Below, one piece after another: positions 35,598 to 43,573 of a stretch of 43,573 nucleotides of DNA (position 1 is the stretch's first letter; the number at the start of each line of letters is the position of its first letter). The notes under the pieces are model-generated. The model saw only the letters and a program-made list of their open reading frames with translations, made no database searches and had not been told where the DNA came from. A program made the translations under genes and the position numbers. Source of the stretch: a virus; the IMG/VR virus record IMGVR_UViG_3300047564_000343, positions 1 through 43,573 of that record. One strand, given 5' to 3'.

Positions 35598-36047
35598 TTA
35601 TTGTGTATTTGCTTTGTTTGTAGTGCTATCTAAGAACACACTTAACAATTGCGCTTCATTGAACGGTTGTACTGCTAATTCAACTTCTAACAGTATGCCA
35701 TTCTCTTGCGGGTATGCTTTAACTGAGTTTAAAACTATTCTAGGATCCAAACTAGCAACACGGGTGATCTCATTTTCTAGGCTAAATTGAACATCAGGGG
35801 TATTGGGTTCGAAAACAAAGTTCCACAATGTGGTACCATATTGCGGTTGCCCTACTTTCTCCCCTTGACGTATATTCAACGCATTGATGAAATCTTGTAT
35901 GACTAACGTTTCGTCAGTTACTTTAAACTTTTTACCCGCGCTTATCCCATTGGTTATTGATCCTACACCACCGTCAATACCCGGTTTGGCATTGGTAGTC
36001 TTGGGTTTGTTTGCGTTTACTGTAGAAAAACCAATATATTGAGGCAT
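35598..36047 (-). CDS. gp25: Baseplate wedge protein gp25 (149 aa)
   Basis: The C-terminal two thirds is a GPW/gp25 domain: VIQDFINALNIRQGEKVGQP, YGTTLWNFVFEPN, ENEITRVASLDPRI, then ILLEVELAVQPF. In T4, gp25 (132 aa) joins gp6 near the sheath-initiation face of the baseplate and resembles lysozyme-like sheath-polymerisation initiators of contractile systems. About 35 Gly/Lys-rich residues precede the domain, longer than in T4. No alternative Met is available downstream. There is almost no Shine-Dalgarno sequence, because the 12-base gap after gp5 is occupied by TATAAATA. Position between gp5 and gp6 agrees with the assignment. Confidence 0.95.
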   Translation of the reverse strand: MPQYIGFSTVNANKPKTTNAKPGIDGGVGSITNGISAGKKFKVTDETLVIQDFINALNIRQGEKVGQPQYGTTLWNFVFEPNTPDVQFSLENEITRVASLDPRIVLNSVKAYPQENGILLEVELAVQPFNEAQLLSVFLDSTTNKANTQ

Positions 36048-36051
36048 AAAG

Positions 36052-36059
36052 TATTTATA
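36052..36059 (-). promoter_or_regulatory. Late promoter motif TATAAATA immediately before gp25
   Basis: Exact TATAAATA, ending four bases before the gp25 ATG and beginning right after the gp5 TGA. A T4-type late start would fall at or beside the ATG, implying a leaderless or nearly leaderless gp25 mRNA if the motif is functional. Confidence 0.5.
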
Positions 36060-39000
36060 TCAAGCCTTTATCACCTTAGTAGTAACTACACTTACTGTGG
36101 TGTTGCTTGTGTTATTTGAGTTTGTTTCTGTAGTTGAATTACCATATAACGCTAATGCGACTGCAGGGTATTGTTCATCTAGTTCTTTTAGTTTATCTTG
36201 TGAAGAGATGTATTCTGCTATAGCGGCATCATATGCTGATTTAGCCACATCGACTTGCGGATCCCCCGCAGGCAGATTCTGTTGCATAGTCAGATATTTG
36301 TCTAATGCTTCGTTCATACTATTTTCGGCTTTTAGACTTGCTATAACTAATTCACCTTGTGCTAAGATATACTCAGTTTTCTGATTTGCTAAATCATCGA
36401 CTTTGCCTATAGCAGCCTCACTTATTTCACCAAAATTTGGAGAAGGTATATCAGGATCTCCCAATTGGCTAGTTATAGCACCTGTTATGCTACTTCTATC
36501 TGTAGTATTCAATGCAATGCTAGGTACTTTGATTCCGCTACCTGCACTTGCTATAGACCCTAATGCACTTTGTAGTCCGGCTGCGGCACCTGCAGGCAAT
36601 CCTGCAGTTGCTAATGATACTAATGAGTCTGCTCCGCCCTTTAATTTGCCTAATAGATCACCTGCTTTACCGGTAACTTGATTACCTAGGTTGTTCATAA
36701 CATCTGTCACACCGCCGGATATAGCAGATTTAATGTTATCTACTCCTGGTATGCCAGGTAATGATCCTTTAGCAAGATTAGTCACACTAGAAACTGCGCT
36801 TTGTCCGCCAGGTAAGTTAGATAGACCGCTTGCTACTGAACTTGTTCCGACGTTTATACCTGTAGCCTTAGCGGCAGCCGCTGAAGACAATGCCGCCGCG
36901 CCTGAAGTAACAGAACCTGCAAATGCTGTAGCAGCCGTTGCTACTGATTTTCCTGTACCCGTTAATAAATCTTTACCTGCCGTTGTTAATGCAGTTTGTA
37001 ATGAGCCGCCTGTTTTATTAGTTGCCGCTTGAACTAAACTGTCGGCCACGCTGCCGGCGGCCGGTATCAATTTTGTCACACTTCCCAATGCAGATCCTAC
37101 TGTTCTATTCAATGATACGCTTGCCAATCCAGTAGCCATGCCTACGGCTGCATCGCCTGCTTGACCTAAACTAGATTTCAATTGAGAACCTAACGATTCG
37201 GCTGCTTGTGAAACAGCATTAGTAGCATCTGTAGCACTTGCATCGATTGTTGCTTCAGCAGACTCTTTAGCCAATGCTGTTAAGTTCTGCGGAACTCCTG
37301 CTTTCATTGGCTTGAATGTTGATGCTATGGCAGAGAACGCGCTGGCTGCTAAACCTTTTGCCTGGTCTGTTACTGCTGCCAATGATGGGGATTTTACTGC
37401 GGCTTCTAACGAACTTTCTAATCCAGATAGTACACCACCTATACCTTCGCCGGCCGCTGCCGCGAAATTACCTGCTGATATATCTTGCATTACACCATCT
37501 AACTTACCTGTAGGTAAATTAGGCATACCGGGTATAGAACCTGCCGCGCTCTTTATAGCACCTAAAGTGTCTGACAATCCATTTTTAGCCGCGCTCATTA
37601 CCATACCGCCTACTTGACTTGCAGTTTCATTACCCGTCAATGCTCCGGCATTTTGCAATTTACTTTGAGCCTGTGATATGTTAGTGGCTAATGCCGCAGA
37701 CTGCGCAGGTACATTATTGACAAGTACTTGTAGATTCTGTGCGCCAGGCTTACCTGTAAACAAATTAGTAGTCATGCTTGTAGCCACATTTCCTGTAGTG
37801 GCTGCTAGATTCGCTACTAATGCTCCTGAACCAGGTTTCAATGTGCCTGCTTTATCTAATTGCTCAGGGGTCAATGCGAATTTACCTACACCTACTGTAG
37901 TACCCGCCGCTGTCTGCGCTATAGCAGTTCCCTTTGTTACTGCATCTTTCAATGGACCCGTAGCCGCAGACTGTGCGACGGCTGCTGTTATAGATTGTGT
38001 AGCTTTAGCATTTAATGCCGCGCTTGCTGCCGGCACGCTAGGTGCTGTTGCAGTTGATGCAGTAGCCACTGGGTTTGTTAATGATCCTGCCGCTAATGAA
38101 TTAGTCTGTTGTATGCTTGCTGATGGTGATGCCGGTAATTGACTGCTAGCGTTCAAATCGGTCTTAACGTCAACTCCTTGACCTGCGTTAGCCCAGGGGG
38201 CATGTGCCGGTGTACGACTTGTTATACTGACTAACTTAGCAGGTGCAGCCAAGAAACCTTTTTCTTCATCAAATAATGTATCTGTGTGTAATGTTTTATC
38301 GATAGCCGGAACTTCTTTTGGTTGCGTAGATGTTTGACCGCTATTGAGATTTACCTTGCTACCATTAACATATGCTTCTGCTACAGAAGCCATGCTTGCT
38401 TGTCCATCAGCCTTTACGCTATATGCGCTAGCCACTTTTGTTGTATGATTACCTTTAGTATAATTACTATAATCGCTACCCACTCTTTGCTTATATTCTT
38501 TTTCAGTATTGACATGAATATTCTCGCCTTGCAAATTTAAATCTTTTGCGGCATGAATATTGATATTGTTATCAGCGTGTAAGTTTAAATCACCTTGTGT
38601 GCGCAAATTGATTGAGTTCGTTGAATAGATATCTACTGTACCCTCTTTACCCAACTCAATATAACTTTGACCATTGCTGTGTAATATCATCAATGTCTGA
38701 CCATCATCACTCATCAATATCTGATGACCTAATGATGTTCGAATTCTTACTAATTGATCACGACCGATAATGTCGCCGTCATCCATTACTATACTATGAC
38801 CACCTCTGCGCGATACTACACGTAGTTGTTTGGCATTCTCACCTTTTAGATTGTCTGCGATAGATGTATCATCAAAACCGCCTTCATAGATAGGTCTACC
38901 TGGTGTGCTTACGCCCCAACCAACTCTTGATGGACTTTCACGTTGACTGCTTGAACTGATAGGACCGCGAATAGGATCACGCAATATACCCTGCTGAAAC

Positions 39001-39578
39001 ATTATAGTTGAACTATAACTATGTACAGGCTTAGGTGCAGTTAGATATTCTGCGCTGTCCGCAACATCTTTATTATTCGTGTTTATGTTTGTTACTGGTA
39101 ATCTTTTAGCACCACCATAACTCTTTGCTTCACCTTCGTTTGGTATGATATTATCTGTAGCACCTATAGCAGGAACCATTTGCAGTGCTTCTGGTTGCAT
39201 TACGCAACCAACATAATAGCCATAGTTCATGTCACCGTCAACGAACAAGCATAATACAGTTGTTCCGATATCAGGTGGACTCATCCACATACCATAACTG
39301 CTTGGATTAGTCTTAAATGTGCCTAATTCTGTATCACCTGCGTCCGGTCTCGTCACACCATAGAATGGACTTAGCATTGTGACTGGACGCCAGTTATCTT
39401 TGTTCTCTGGGTCTAAACCACTGTTGTCTGTGATATAGACAAATATCTGACCGCTGCGTTTAGGATCGACATTATCTTTGACGATGCCTAATGCAGGCAC
39501 CATGCGTGGATTACTACCTCCTGCATCAGGTGAACTTCTCTTTAACGCGCCTTTTGGTTTGATGATGTCCTGTGCCAT
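36060..39578 (-). CDS. gp5: Baseplate central spike gp5-like protein with long Ala-rich extension (1,172 aa)
   Basis: Residues about 24-135 form the OB-fold of gp5/VgrG spikes (MVPALGIVKDNVDPKRSGQI, DIGTTVLCLFVDGDMNYGYY). Residues about 260-415 are the repetitive beta-helix (GHQILMSDDGQTLMILHSNG, INLRTQGDLNLHADNNINIH). The T4 lysozyme domain is not present: only a Gly/Pro/Ser linker (136-250) separates the two. From about 470 to 1,060 there is an extraordinary Ala/Ser/Gly-rich stretch, then a helical C-terminus (about 1,060-1,172). T4 gp5 has 575 residues. It should form the trimeric membrane-puncturing needle; the extension may wrap the spike or act inside the tail. GGAGG six bases before the ATG is an excellent ribosome binding site. 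Confidence 0.9.
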   Translation of the reverse strand: MAQDIIKPKGALKRSSPDAGGSNPRMVPALGIVKDNVDPKRSGQIFVYITDNSGLDPENKDNWRPVTMLSPFYGVTRPDAGDTELGTFKTNPSSYGMWMSPPDIGTTVLCLFVDGDMNYGYYVGCVMQPEALQMVPAIGATDNIIPNEGEAKSYGGAKRLPVTNINTNNKDVADSAEYLTAPKPVHSYSSTIMFQQGILRDPIRGPISSSSQRESPSRVGWGVSTPGRPIYEGGFDDTSIADNLKGENAKQLRVVSRRGGHSIVMDDGDIIGRDQLVRIRTSLGHQILMSDDGQTLMILHSNGQSYIELGKEGTVDIYSTNSINLRTQGDLNLHADNNINIHAAKDLNLQGENIHVNTEKEYKQRVGSDYSNYTKGNHTTKVASAYSVKADGQASMASVAEAYVNGSKVNLNSGQTSTQPKEVPAIDKTLHTDTLFDEEKGFLAAPAKLVSITSRTPAHAPWANAGQGVDVKTDLNASSQLPASPSASIQQTNSLAAGSLTNPVATASTATAPSVPAASAALNAKATQSITAAVAQSAATGPLKDAVTKGTAIAQTAAGTTVGVGKFALTPEQLDKAGTLKPGSGALVANLAATTGNVATSMTTNLFTGKPGAQNLQVLVNNVPAQSAALATNISQAQSKLQNAGALTGNETASQVGGMVMSAAKNGLSDTLGAIKSAAGSIPGMPNLPTGKLDGVMQDISAGNFAAAAGEGIGGVLSGLESSLEAAVKSPSLAAVTDQAKGLAASAFSAIASTFKPMKAGVPQNLTALAKESAEATIDASATDATNAVSQAAESLGSQLKSSLGQAGDAAVGMATGLASVSLNRTVGSALGSVTKLIPAAGSVADSLVQAATNKTGGSLQTALTTAGKDLLTGTGKSVATAATAFAGSVTSGAAALSSAAAAKATGINVGTSSVASGLSNLPGGQSAVSSVTNLAKGSLPGIPGVDNIKSAISGGVTDVMNNLGNQVTGKAGDLLGKLKGGADSLVSLATAGLPAGAAAGLQSALGSIASAGSGIKVPSIALNTTDRSSITGAITSQLGDPDIPSPNFGEISEAAIGKVDDLANQKTEYILAQGELVIASLKAENSMNEALDKYLTMQQNLPAGDPQVDVAKSAYDAAIAEYISSQDKLKELDEQYPAVALALYGNSTTETNSNNTSNTTVSVVTTKVIKA

Positions 39579-39580
39579 GA

Positions 39581-41968
39581 TTATCCTCCGCGTGGGCTAT
39601 CGTCTAAATTTTTAAGTGGCTCGGGCTGGTCGAGCGGTTTCAAATCATCATCTTGCGGCGCTGTTTGTGCTGTAGTTGTTCCTGAACTTGATGTAGCGGC
39701 AGACGAGTCTGTTCCTGGTTCGCCTGTGTCGAATGCAGGCCCCACCAATGTTAAAGTTTGCTCAAAACGTCCACCTGTAAAGGAACTTATAACGTCTGTC
39801 ACTTCCCATATTACTGCACCTTGTGTCATATCTTTGATATATTGTGGATAATTTAAAAAGAATATATTTTCATTTATCTGCATCAAACCCGTGCTATTTT
39901 TATAATCTACTGCCTCTTTGAAAGCAACTTCAATGAAGATTTGACCACCGTTGGCACTAATAGTATATCCATCGGTGTCATAAAATTTGTTATAGAGTGA
40001 TGCTATAGATGTGGCAGCATCTCTAATCAAAAAATCCGGATCGCCTAAAATTCTTAATTTTCCATTAGCATACGCACCAACATCATGTAAACTAGTTACT
40101 ATACTGTTTTGTACTTCTAAGCCAACTGCCAAAGTTCCAGTTCTATCTCCCTTAGATTTTACACCGGTTTTTACAGATGTACCCCCTGCTGTTGCTGTAC
40201 CTGCACTTGAATCTTTGGCGCCGGGCGGCGGTGCGTCTGTTTTTTGACCTGTATTTCCTGATGTGGTTTTAGTGTTGCCAGTAGATGATCCTGAACCACC
40301 AGCCGGTGCTTCTTGACCTTCTCTTTCAGCGCCTGGATTTTGAGCACGGGAAATACTGACAAAATCTTTACTTTCTATGCCTAATACTGTATTAAAATAT
40401 AAGTTATCAAACTGAAGATTGTATTCTAATATTTCACTATTCTGTCCTGTAAAGAAATAATCATATCGTTTATGGGGTCCATAATATTTTGTTGAATCAG
40501 GTGCGTAAGGTGTCTGTACAGAAGGTATTTCATAGACACTTATGATGAAATTTTGTTCATATGCCCAATCGCTGATTTTTTGATCCCATTCACATTTGAC
40601 TATTTCTGAACTTACTGAAAACCATGCTAGAGGTAATGGATTATCTCTTTTGACTTGCGGGTTATTTTTCTGTTTGATGTCCGGTTCTTTAGTATTTGCA
40701 TATACTGTTTTCAACGCATTTTCCATATATGTACTGCGTTTTATGACCTGTTCAATAGCCTGAATTATTGACACATCATTGTTAAAAATTATCATTCTTT
40801 CATTTGGATCAGGAGGTTTGGCCCCTTTAGCGTCTGTTGATTCCGTTGTATTTTTGGCTCCAGATCCAGGCCATTTAATTTTATCAAGGTCCGATTGGGT
40901 GACCATGCTAGCCATTCCTATTCTAGACTCTGCATCACCTTGATATACAATTTTATATTTGTTTGGAATAGAGGCGTCTGGTTCACTTTTGTTAACTTTA
41001 GCCAATTCCATTTCATTTAATTTAGTGATTAAACCATTAAGTCCTTGTAAAGCATCATTTACTGATTTACCTTGAACTTTTACACCAGTAGGAATTCTAC
41101 CTCTTTTAACACCTAATAATGCATGTGCATTGATACTCATCGCTTCAATATTATAAACAACTACTTTACCGTCCAGTCGAAACTTAACGTTGGCAATTTC
41201 AATATCGTAGAAATTTTCAAATAGTGCGTCAGATCCAGCTGGATCTATGGGTGCGCCATATAGCGAGTCACTGGGTTTGATGAGATTACCATTGATATCA
41301 TATCCATAAAATCTTATACCCAGTATAAAAATGTTTTTAAAATTATTGCTTAAATTTTTATAACTTGTACTATCGGTATACGCTTTTAAGGCATCCGCTG
41401 CTCGTTTTAAATTTGTTAAAAAACTAAATCCATATGGTTCTGTTACTTGAAAGGTCACATCAGATATGGTTGTTGTGCTAGTACCTGTACCTTTAGCACC
41501 TACAAATGTGTTAAATTTTAATTGATCAATATAATAATCTAATTCAAAACCCGGAGCCCTGCGTGATACTTTATTATTGATGCCACCGCTTTGTGCTATC
41601 AAATATGCTCCGGCGCCGGCACCAGTAGGATTAGCATCACTTACTGGTCCTGCAGTCTTTAATGCGTCTATATTTCTTCTACCGCTATTGACGAATTCTG
41701 AATAAGCATCTGGAGTTATCATGTACCAAGATATCTGATAAGTGTAACTTGCCAGTTTTGATAATGGATTGAATAATCTTTTGCCTGGTCTTTCTGAACC
41801 ACCCACGCCTGCTAAACCGGGGCTGGCTACGGTACCTGTAGCGGTACCTGTAGTAGATATACTTGTCGGTACTCCCGAACCTGCAGGCAACACATTTTGA
41901 TATTGATTTAAGTACGATGCCGCTAGATTGTTAAGATCATCATCAACTTGATTTACATTGACAGCCAT
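39581..41968 (-). CDS. Probable baseplate hub structural protein (795 aa)
   Basis: Not assigned to a named family with certainty. The N-terminal 60 residues are Ala/Gly/Ser/Thr-rich. A folded part begins at LFNPLSKLASYTYQISWYMI, with LKFNTFVGAKGTG, FKNIFILGIRFYGYDINGN and a YDYFFTGQNSEILEYNLQFD strand typical of phage hub/tail proteins. A disordered Gly/Ser/Thr/Pro linker spans residues about 546-613. A beta-rich C-terminal domain follows, with KLRILGDPDFLIRDAA and TDVISSFTGGRFEQTLTLVG, reminiscent of gp27/gpD-type hub domains. It lies immediately upstream of gp5, where a hub partner (gp27 in T4) would make sense. Hub identity is inference from strand motifs and position. Confidence 0.55.
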   Translation of the reverse strand: MAVNVNQVDDDLNNLAASYLNQYQNVLPAGSGVPTSISTTGTATGTVASPGLAGVGGSERPGKRLFNPLSKLASYTYQISWYMITPDAYSEFVNSGRRNIDALKTAGPVSDANPTGAGAGAYLIAQSGGINNKVSRRAPGFELDYYIDQLKFNTFVGAKGTGTSTTTISDVTFQVTEPYGFSFLTNLKRAADALKAYTDSTSYKNLSNNFKNIFILGIRFYGYDINGNLIKPSDSLYGAPIDPAGSDALFENFYDIEIANVKFRLDGKVVVYNIEAMSINAHALLGVKRGRIPTGVKVQGKSVNDALQGLNGLITKLNEMELAKVNKSEPDASIPNKYKIVYQGDAESRIGMASMVTQSDLDKIKWPGSGAKNTTESTDAKGAKPPDPNERMIIFNNDVSIIQAIEQVIKRSTYMENALKTVYANTKEPDIKQKNNPQVKRDNPLPLAWFSVSSEIVKCEWDQKISDWAYEQNFIISVYEIPSVQTPYAPDSTKYYGPHKRYDYFFTGQNSEILEYNLQFDNLYFNTVLGIESKDFVSISRAQNPGAEREGQEAPAGGSGSSTGNTKTTSGNTGQKTDAPPPGAKDSSAGTATAGGTSVKTGVKSKGDRTGTLAVGLEVQNSIVTSLHDVGAYANGKLRILGDPDFLIRDAATSIASLYNKFYDTDGYTISANGGQIFIEVAFKEAVDYKNSTGLMQINENIFFLNYPQYIKDMTQGAVIWEVTDVISSFTGGRFEQTLTLVGPAFDTGEPGTDSSAATSSSGTTTAQTAPQDDDLKPLDQPEPLKNLDDSPRGG
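39585..39589 (-). promoter_or_regulatory. Ribosome binding site GGAGG for gp5
   Basis: GGAGG lies in the last codons of the 795-aa gene, six bases before ATG 39578. It fixes the gp5 start and couples the two genes. Confidence 0.8.
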
Positions 41969-41971
41969 TTA

Positions 41972-42286
41972 TTATATACCTAAAACTTGTCTTAGTGTGT
42001 CCATTGTGGGGACATAAAATTCTACCCCCGCCTTAAAATCAAAATAAGGATCAGGTCCCAATCTGTTTGGATTACGTGCGGCAAACACCCACCACAATCT
42101 GCTATCGCCGTATAAGTCATATGCCAATAGATCAGGTCTATATTGATATACTTCTGCCAACGTGATCATGATATCGCTAGGTTGACTTGGTATTGGTCTG
42201 TTTACCATGAAGTCTAGAAACTTCTTGTTATAAACGTCCGTATCCTTATAAGGACTAGTTCTTGGATATAAACTATTCGAAGACAT
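41972..42286 (-). CDS. gp53: Baseplate wedge protein gp53 (104 aa)
   Basis: SDIMITLAEVYQYRPDLLAY, LYGDSRLWWVFAARNPNRLG and DPYFDFKAGVEFYVPTMDTL give the conserved gp53 core, which has a LysM-like fold. In T4, gp53 (196 aa) clamps adjacent wedges around the gp6 ring during baseplate assembly; this protein keeps essentially the core domain. The ATG forms a TAATG junction with the gp48-like gene, with GGAGG nine bases upstream. The stop is three bases before the next ATG. The motif match and setting among baseplate genes make this one of the surest calls here. Confidence 0.93.
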   Translation of the reverse strand: MSSNSLYPRTSPYKDTDVYNKKFLDFMVNRPIPSQPSDIMITLAEVYQYRPDLLAYDLYGDSRLWWVFAARNPNRLGPDPYFDFKAGVEFYVPTMDTLRQVLGI

Positions 42287-43573
42287 TACCAGAATCCTCC
42301 ACCTGCACGTTTGACCCCATTCAATAATTTACCACTAGCATAATCTTTGACACTAAAGTTGTTACTGACTTCATACCTACTTACTATCGGTACTGCGCTG
42401 ATGCTGATATTGATCTTAGTGGGTACATACGTAGGGTCTTTAGTGCCCGGCGGAACTGTTGAATTAAATCCAGTACTATTTTGGCTTCCGTTAAAATTGG
42501 GCCCTGCTAATTTACCACCCGGTATTACTTTTGATAATATATCACCGGCTACTCCACCTATTTTTTTGACTGCATTTTGTGCTAGTCTTTCTCCCACTGC
42601 TTGAAATGGATTAGTCTTTTTGGGTTTTTTTGCATCAGCCTCCGGTGCTCTGCTTGATCCTGGAGGTAGTGTTATTGCCCCTGCTCTTATATAGTCAACA
42701 TCAGTAGGTAAACTATATGTGAAGTTTGTTATCGCTAATGGATGTGCGTTGAATTGAAATTCTCCCAATCCAAACAAATAGCATAGCGGGGGCGGTGTGC
42801 CTGGTTTAGGAAATTCATCTTGTCCATAAAACATTTTTGTCACGCTACGGAAGAAATGAATGACTGCTAAAATATAATTAGCCTCATCTGTATCCTGCGC
42901 TGTGAAATCGCATGTGATGCTTATGCTATCAACGTTACTGCTCTCATATTGAAATATCTTATAGTTGCTATGTGCTGGTATTACTGAATTATATGTCGCG
43001 CCATATGTCACATTGATAGCCGGGGTATAAGGGAATATCACTCCATCAGTAGCCTGTAATGGCGCTAATATGCCCGGTGTGTCTGAATAATAAAGATATT
43101 TCGCTTGCTGTGCACCTGGGCTCAATGCTAATCTTACACGCCAGTCTTTGCGCTGTTTAAAGTTAGTAGTATCTTGTAGTGTAGCCTGCGCTCTTGTGTT
43201 CTTTACTTGGCCGGGTAAACCTGCATTAGTGTTGAGCTTATCAGGTCCTTTAGCCTCAGCCTTCGCTAATTCTTCTGCTTTCCTTTTTTCTTCTTCTGCT
43301 ACTTTAGGATCGTTTGCGGCAGTAACTGTTTGGGGAGCCCTCTTACCGGTAACTGATACCTCCTCGTTCAATCCGCCTGTTGTTTCGGTCGTTACTGTAA
43401 CCGGTGGTGGTTCCGTAGTTTTAGTCTTAGATGCGTCTGCTCCTTCACCTGCTGTACCCGGTGTGCCTGTTCCTGAGTTATTCTCTTTTTTGGCTGCTTC
43501 TTCTGCTTCAAATCTTTCTATTAAATTTGTAAAATTACTTACTCTATCATTTTGCTCATCTCTCTGTAACAGC
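42286..43573 (-). CDS. gp48: gp48-like baseplate/tail-tube protein (N-terminus cut by window edge)
   Basis: The reading frame is open through the right edge, giving 428 visible residues; a TTG at 43371 is internal and no ATG lies upstream, so the true start is outside. The visible N-terminus is a low-complexity linker (Ala/Glu/Lys, then Thr/Pro/Gly). The folded core runs from KDWRVRLALSPGAQQAKYLY through FPYTPAINVTYGATYNS, SITCDFTAQDTDEANYILAV, HFFRSVTKMFYGQDE and LPTDVDYIRAG. This matches what I know of gp48-type tube/baseplate proteins in T4-like cyanophages: gp48 (364 aa in T4) starts the tail tube on the baseplate. gp54 is the main alternative. An Ala/Lys/Gly segment and a final beta part (INISISAVPIVSRYEVSN) follow. 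Confidence 0.72.
   Translation of the reverse strand, partial: LLQRDEQNDRVSNFTNLIERFEAEEAAKKENNSGTGTPGTAGEGADASKTKTTEPPPVTVTTETTGGLNEEVSVTGKRAPQTVTAANDPKVAEEEKRKAEELAKAEAKGPDKLNTNAGLPGQVKNTRAQATLQDTTNFKQRKDWRVRLALSPGAQQAKYLYYSDTPGILAPLQATDGVIFPYTPAINVTYGATYNSVIPAHSNYKIFQYESSNVDSISITCDFTAQDTDEANYILAVIHFFRSVTKMFYGQDEFPKPGTPPPLCYLFGLGEFQFNAHPLAITNFTYSLPTDVDYIRAGAITLPPGSSRAPEADAKKPKKTNPFQAVGERLAQNAVKKIGGVAGDILSKVIPGGKLAGPNFNGSQNSTGFNSTVPPGTKDPTYVPTKINISISAVPIVSRYEVSNNFSVKDYASGKLLNGVKRAGGGFW
42296..42300 (-). promoter_or_regulatory. Ribosome binding site GGAGG for gp53
   Basis: GGAGG in the last codons of the gp48-like gene, nine bases before ATG 42286. Confidence 0.75.

Noticed and set aside
36097-38142. 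Several long plus-strand open frames, up to 154 codons, opposite the gp5 Ala-rich region
   Set aside because: They mirror the GC-richer Ala/Gly/Ser codons of gp5, lack ribosome binding sites, and no other plus-strand gene exists in the window.
36060-39578. T4-type lysozyme domain in gp5
   Set aside because: Only a Gly/Pro/Ser linker lies between the OB-fold and beta-helix, with no muramidase motif.
43369-43371. TTG as the start of the gp48-like gene, giving 361 aa
   Set aside because: The same frame stays open to the window edge with sensible low-complexity protein sequence, so the start lies outside the window.
1-43573. tRNA genes, integrase, transposase or prophage attachment sites
   Set aside because: Reading both strands showed no cloverleaf-like segment in the gaps and no such protein; all gaps are short and explained by promoters and ribosome binding sites.

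Overview
The window is part of a T4-like myovirus genome, most likely an aquatic (marine or freshwater) phage. The anchor is a baseplate block with recognisable T4-type proteins in T4-like order on the minus strand: a gp48-like tube/baseplate protein, gp53, a probable hub protein, gp5, gp25 and gp6, then a giant protein in the gp7 position. Two tail-fibre-type proteins carry N-termini I associate with cyanophages, pelagiphages and their uncultured relatives. All genes are on the minus strand, the sequence is AT-rich, and spacing is phage-tight. No integrase, repressor, tRNA, rRNA, transposase or CRISPR array was seen. No auxiliary gene identifies the host, so cyanobacterium, SAR11-like or another aquatic host cannot be separated here. 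No stretch over 300 bases lacks a gene.

Layout in transcription order, right to left. (1) 43573-32158: baseplate core, starting with a gp48-like protein cut by the right edge, then gp53, a 795-aa hub-like protein, a gp5 with a very long Ala-rich extension, gp25 and gp6. (2) 32156-14766: one 5,796-aa reading frame, about 40% of the window. It is modular, with several internal repeat families, an apparent seven-repeat FG-GAP (integrin-alpha type) propeller and a second BNR/Ycf48-like propeller. (3) 14765-11928: a 54-aa mini-gene, a 204-aa virion protein and two fibre-type proteins. (4) 11879-1: an accessory module in one head-to-tail run. It holds a small unknown protein, two related GT-A-like glycosyltransferases, another unknown, a third glycosyltransferase-like protein, and six radical SAM genes interrupted by an SGNH hydrolase. 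The sixth radical SAM gene runs off the left edge.

T4-type late promoter motifs (TATAAATA or GATAAATA, minus strand) sit at six junctions: before gp25, gp6, the 54-aa ORF, both fibre genes and the accessory module. Downstream of 11898 every junction overlaps or nearly abuts, so the radical SAM/glycosyltransferase module probably shares the late transcription programme of the virion genes.

The most interesting system is this late-expressed cassette of six paralogous radical SAM enzymes. Each has its auxiliary cysteine (twitch/SPASM-like) region at the N-terminus, ahead of the CX3CX2C core. Glycosyltransferases and a GDS esterase lie alongside. A role in modifying virion proteins or a surface glycan is the simplest reading, but the substrate is not shown by the sequence.
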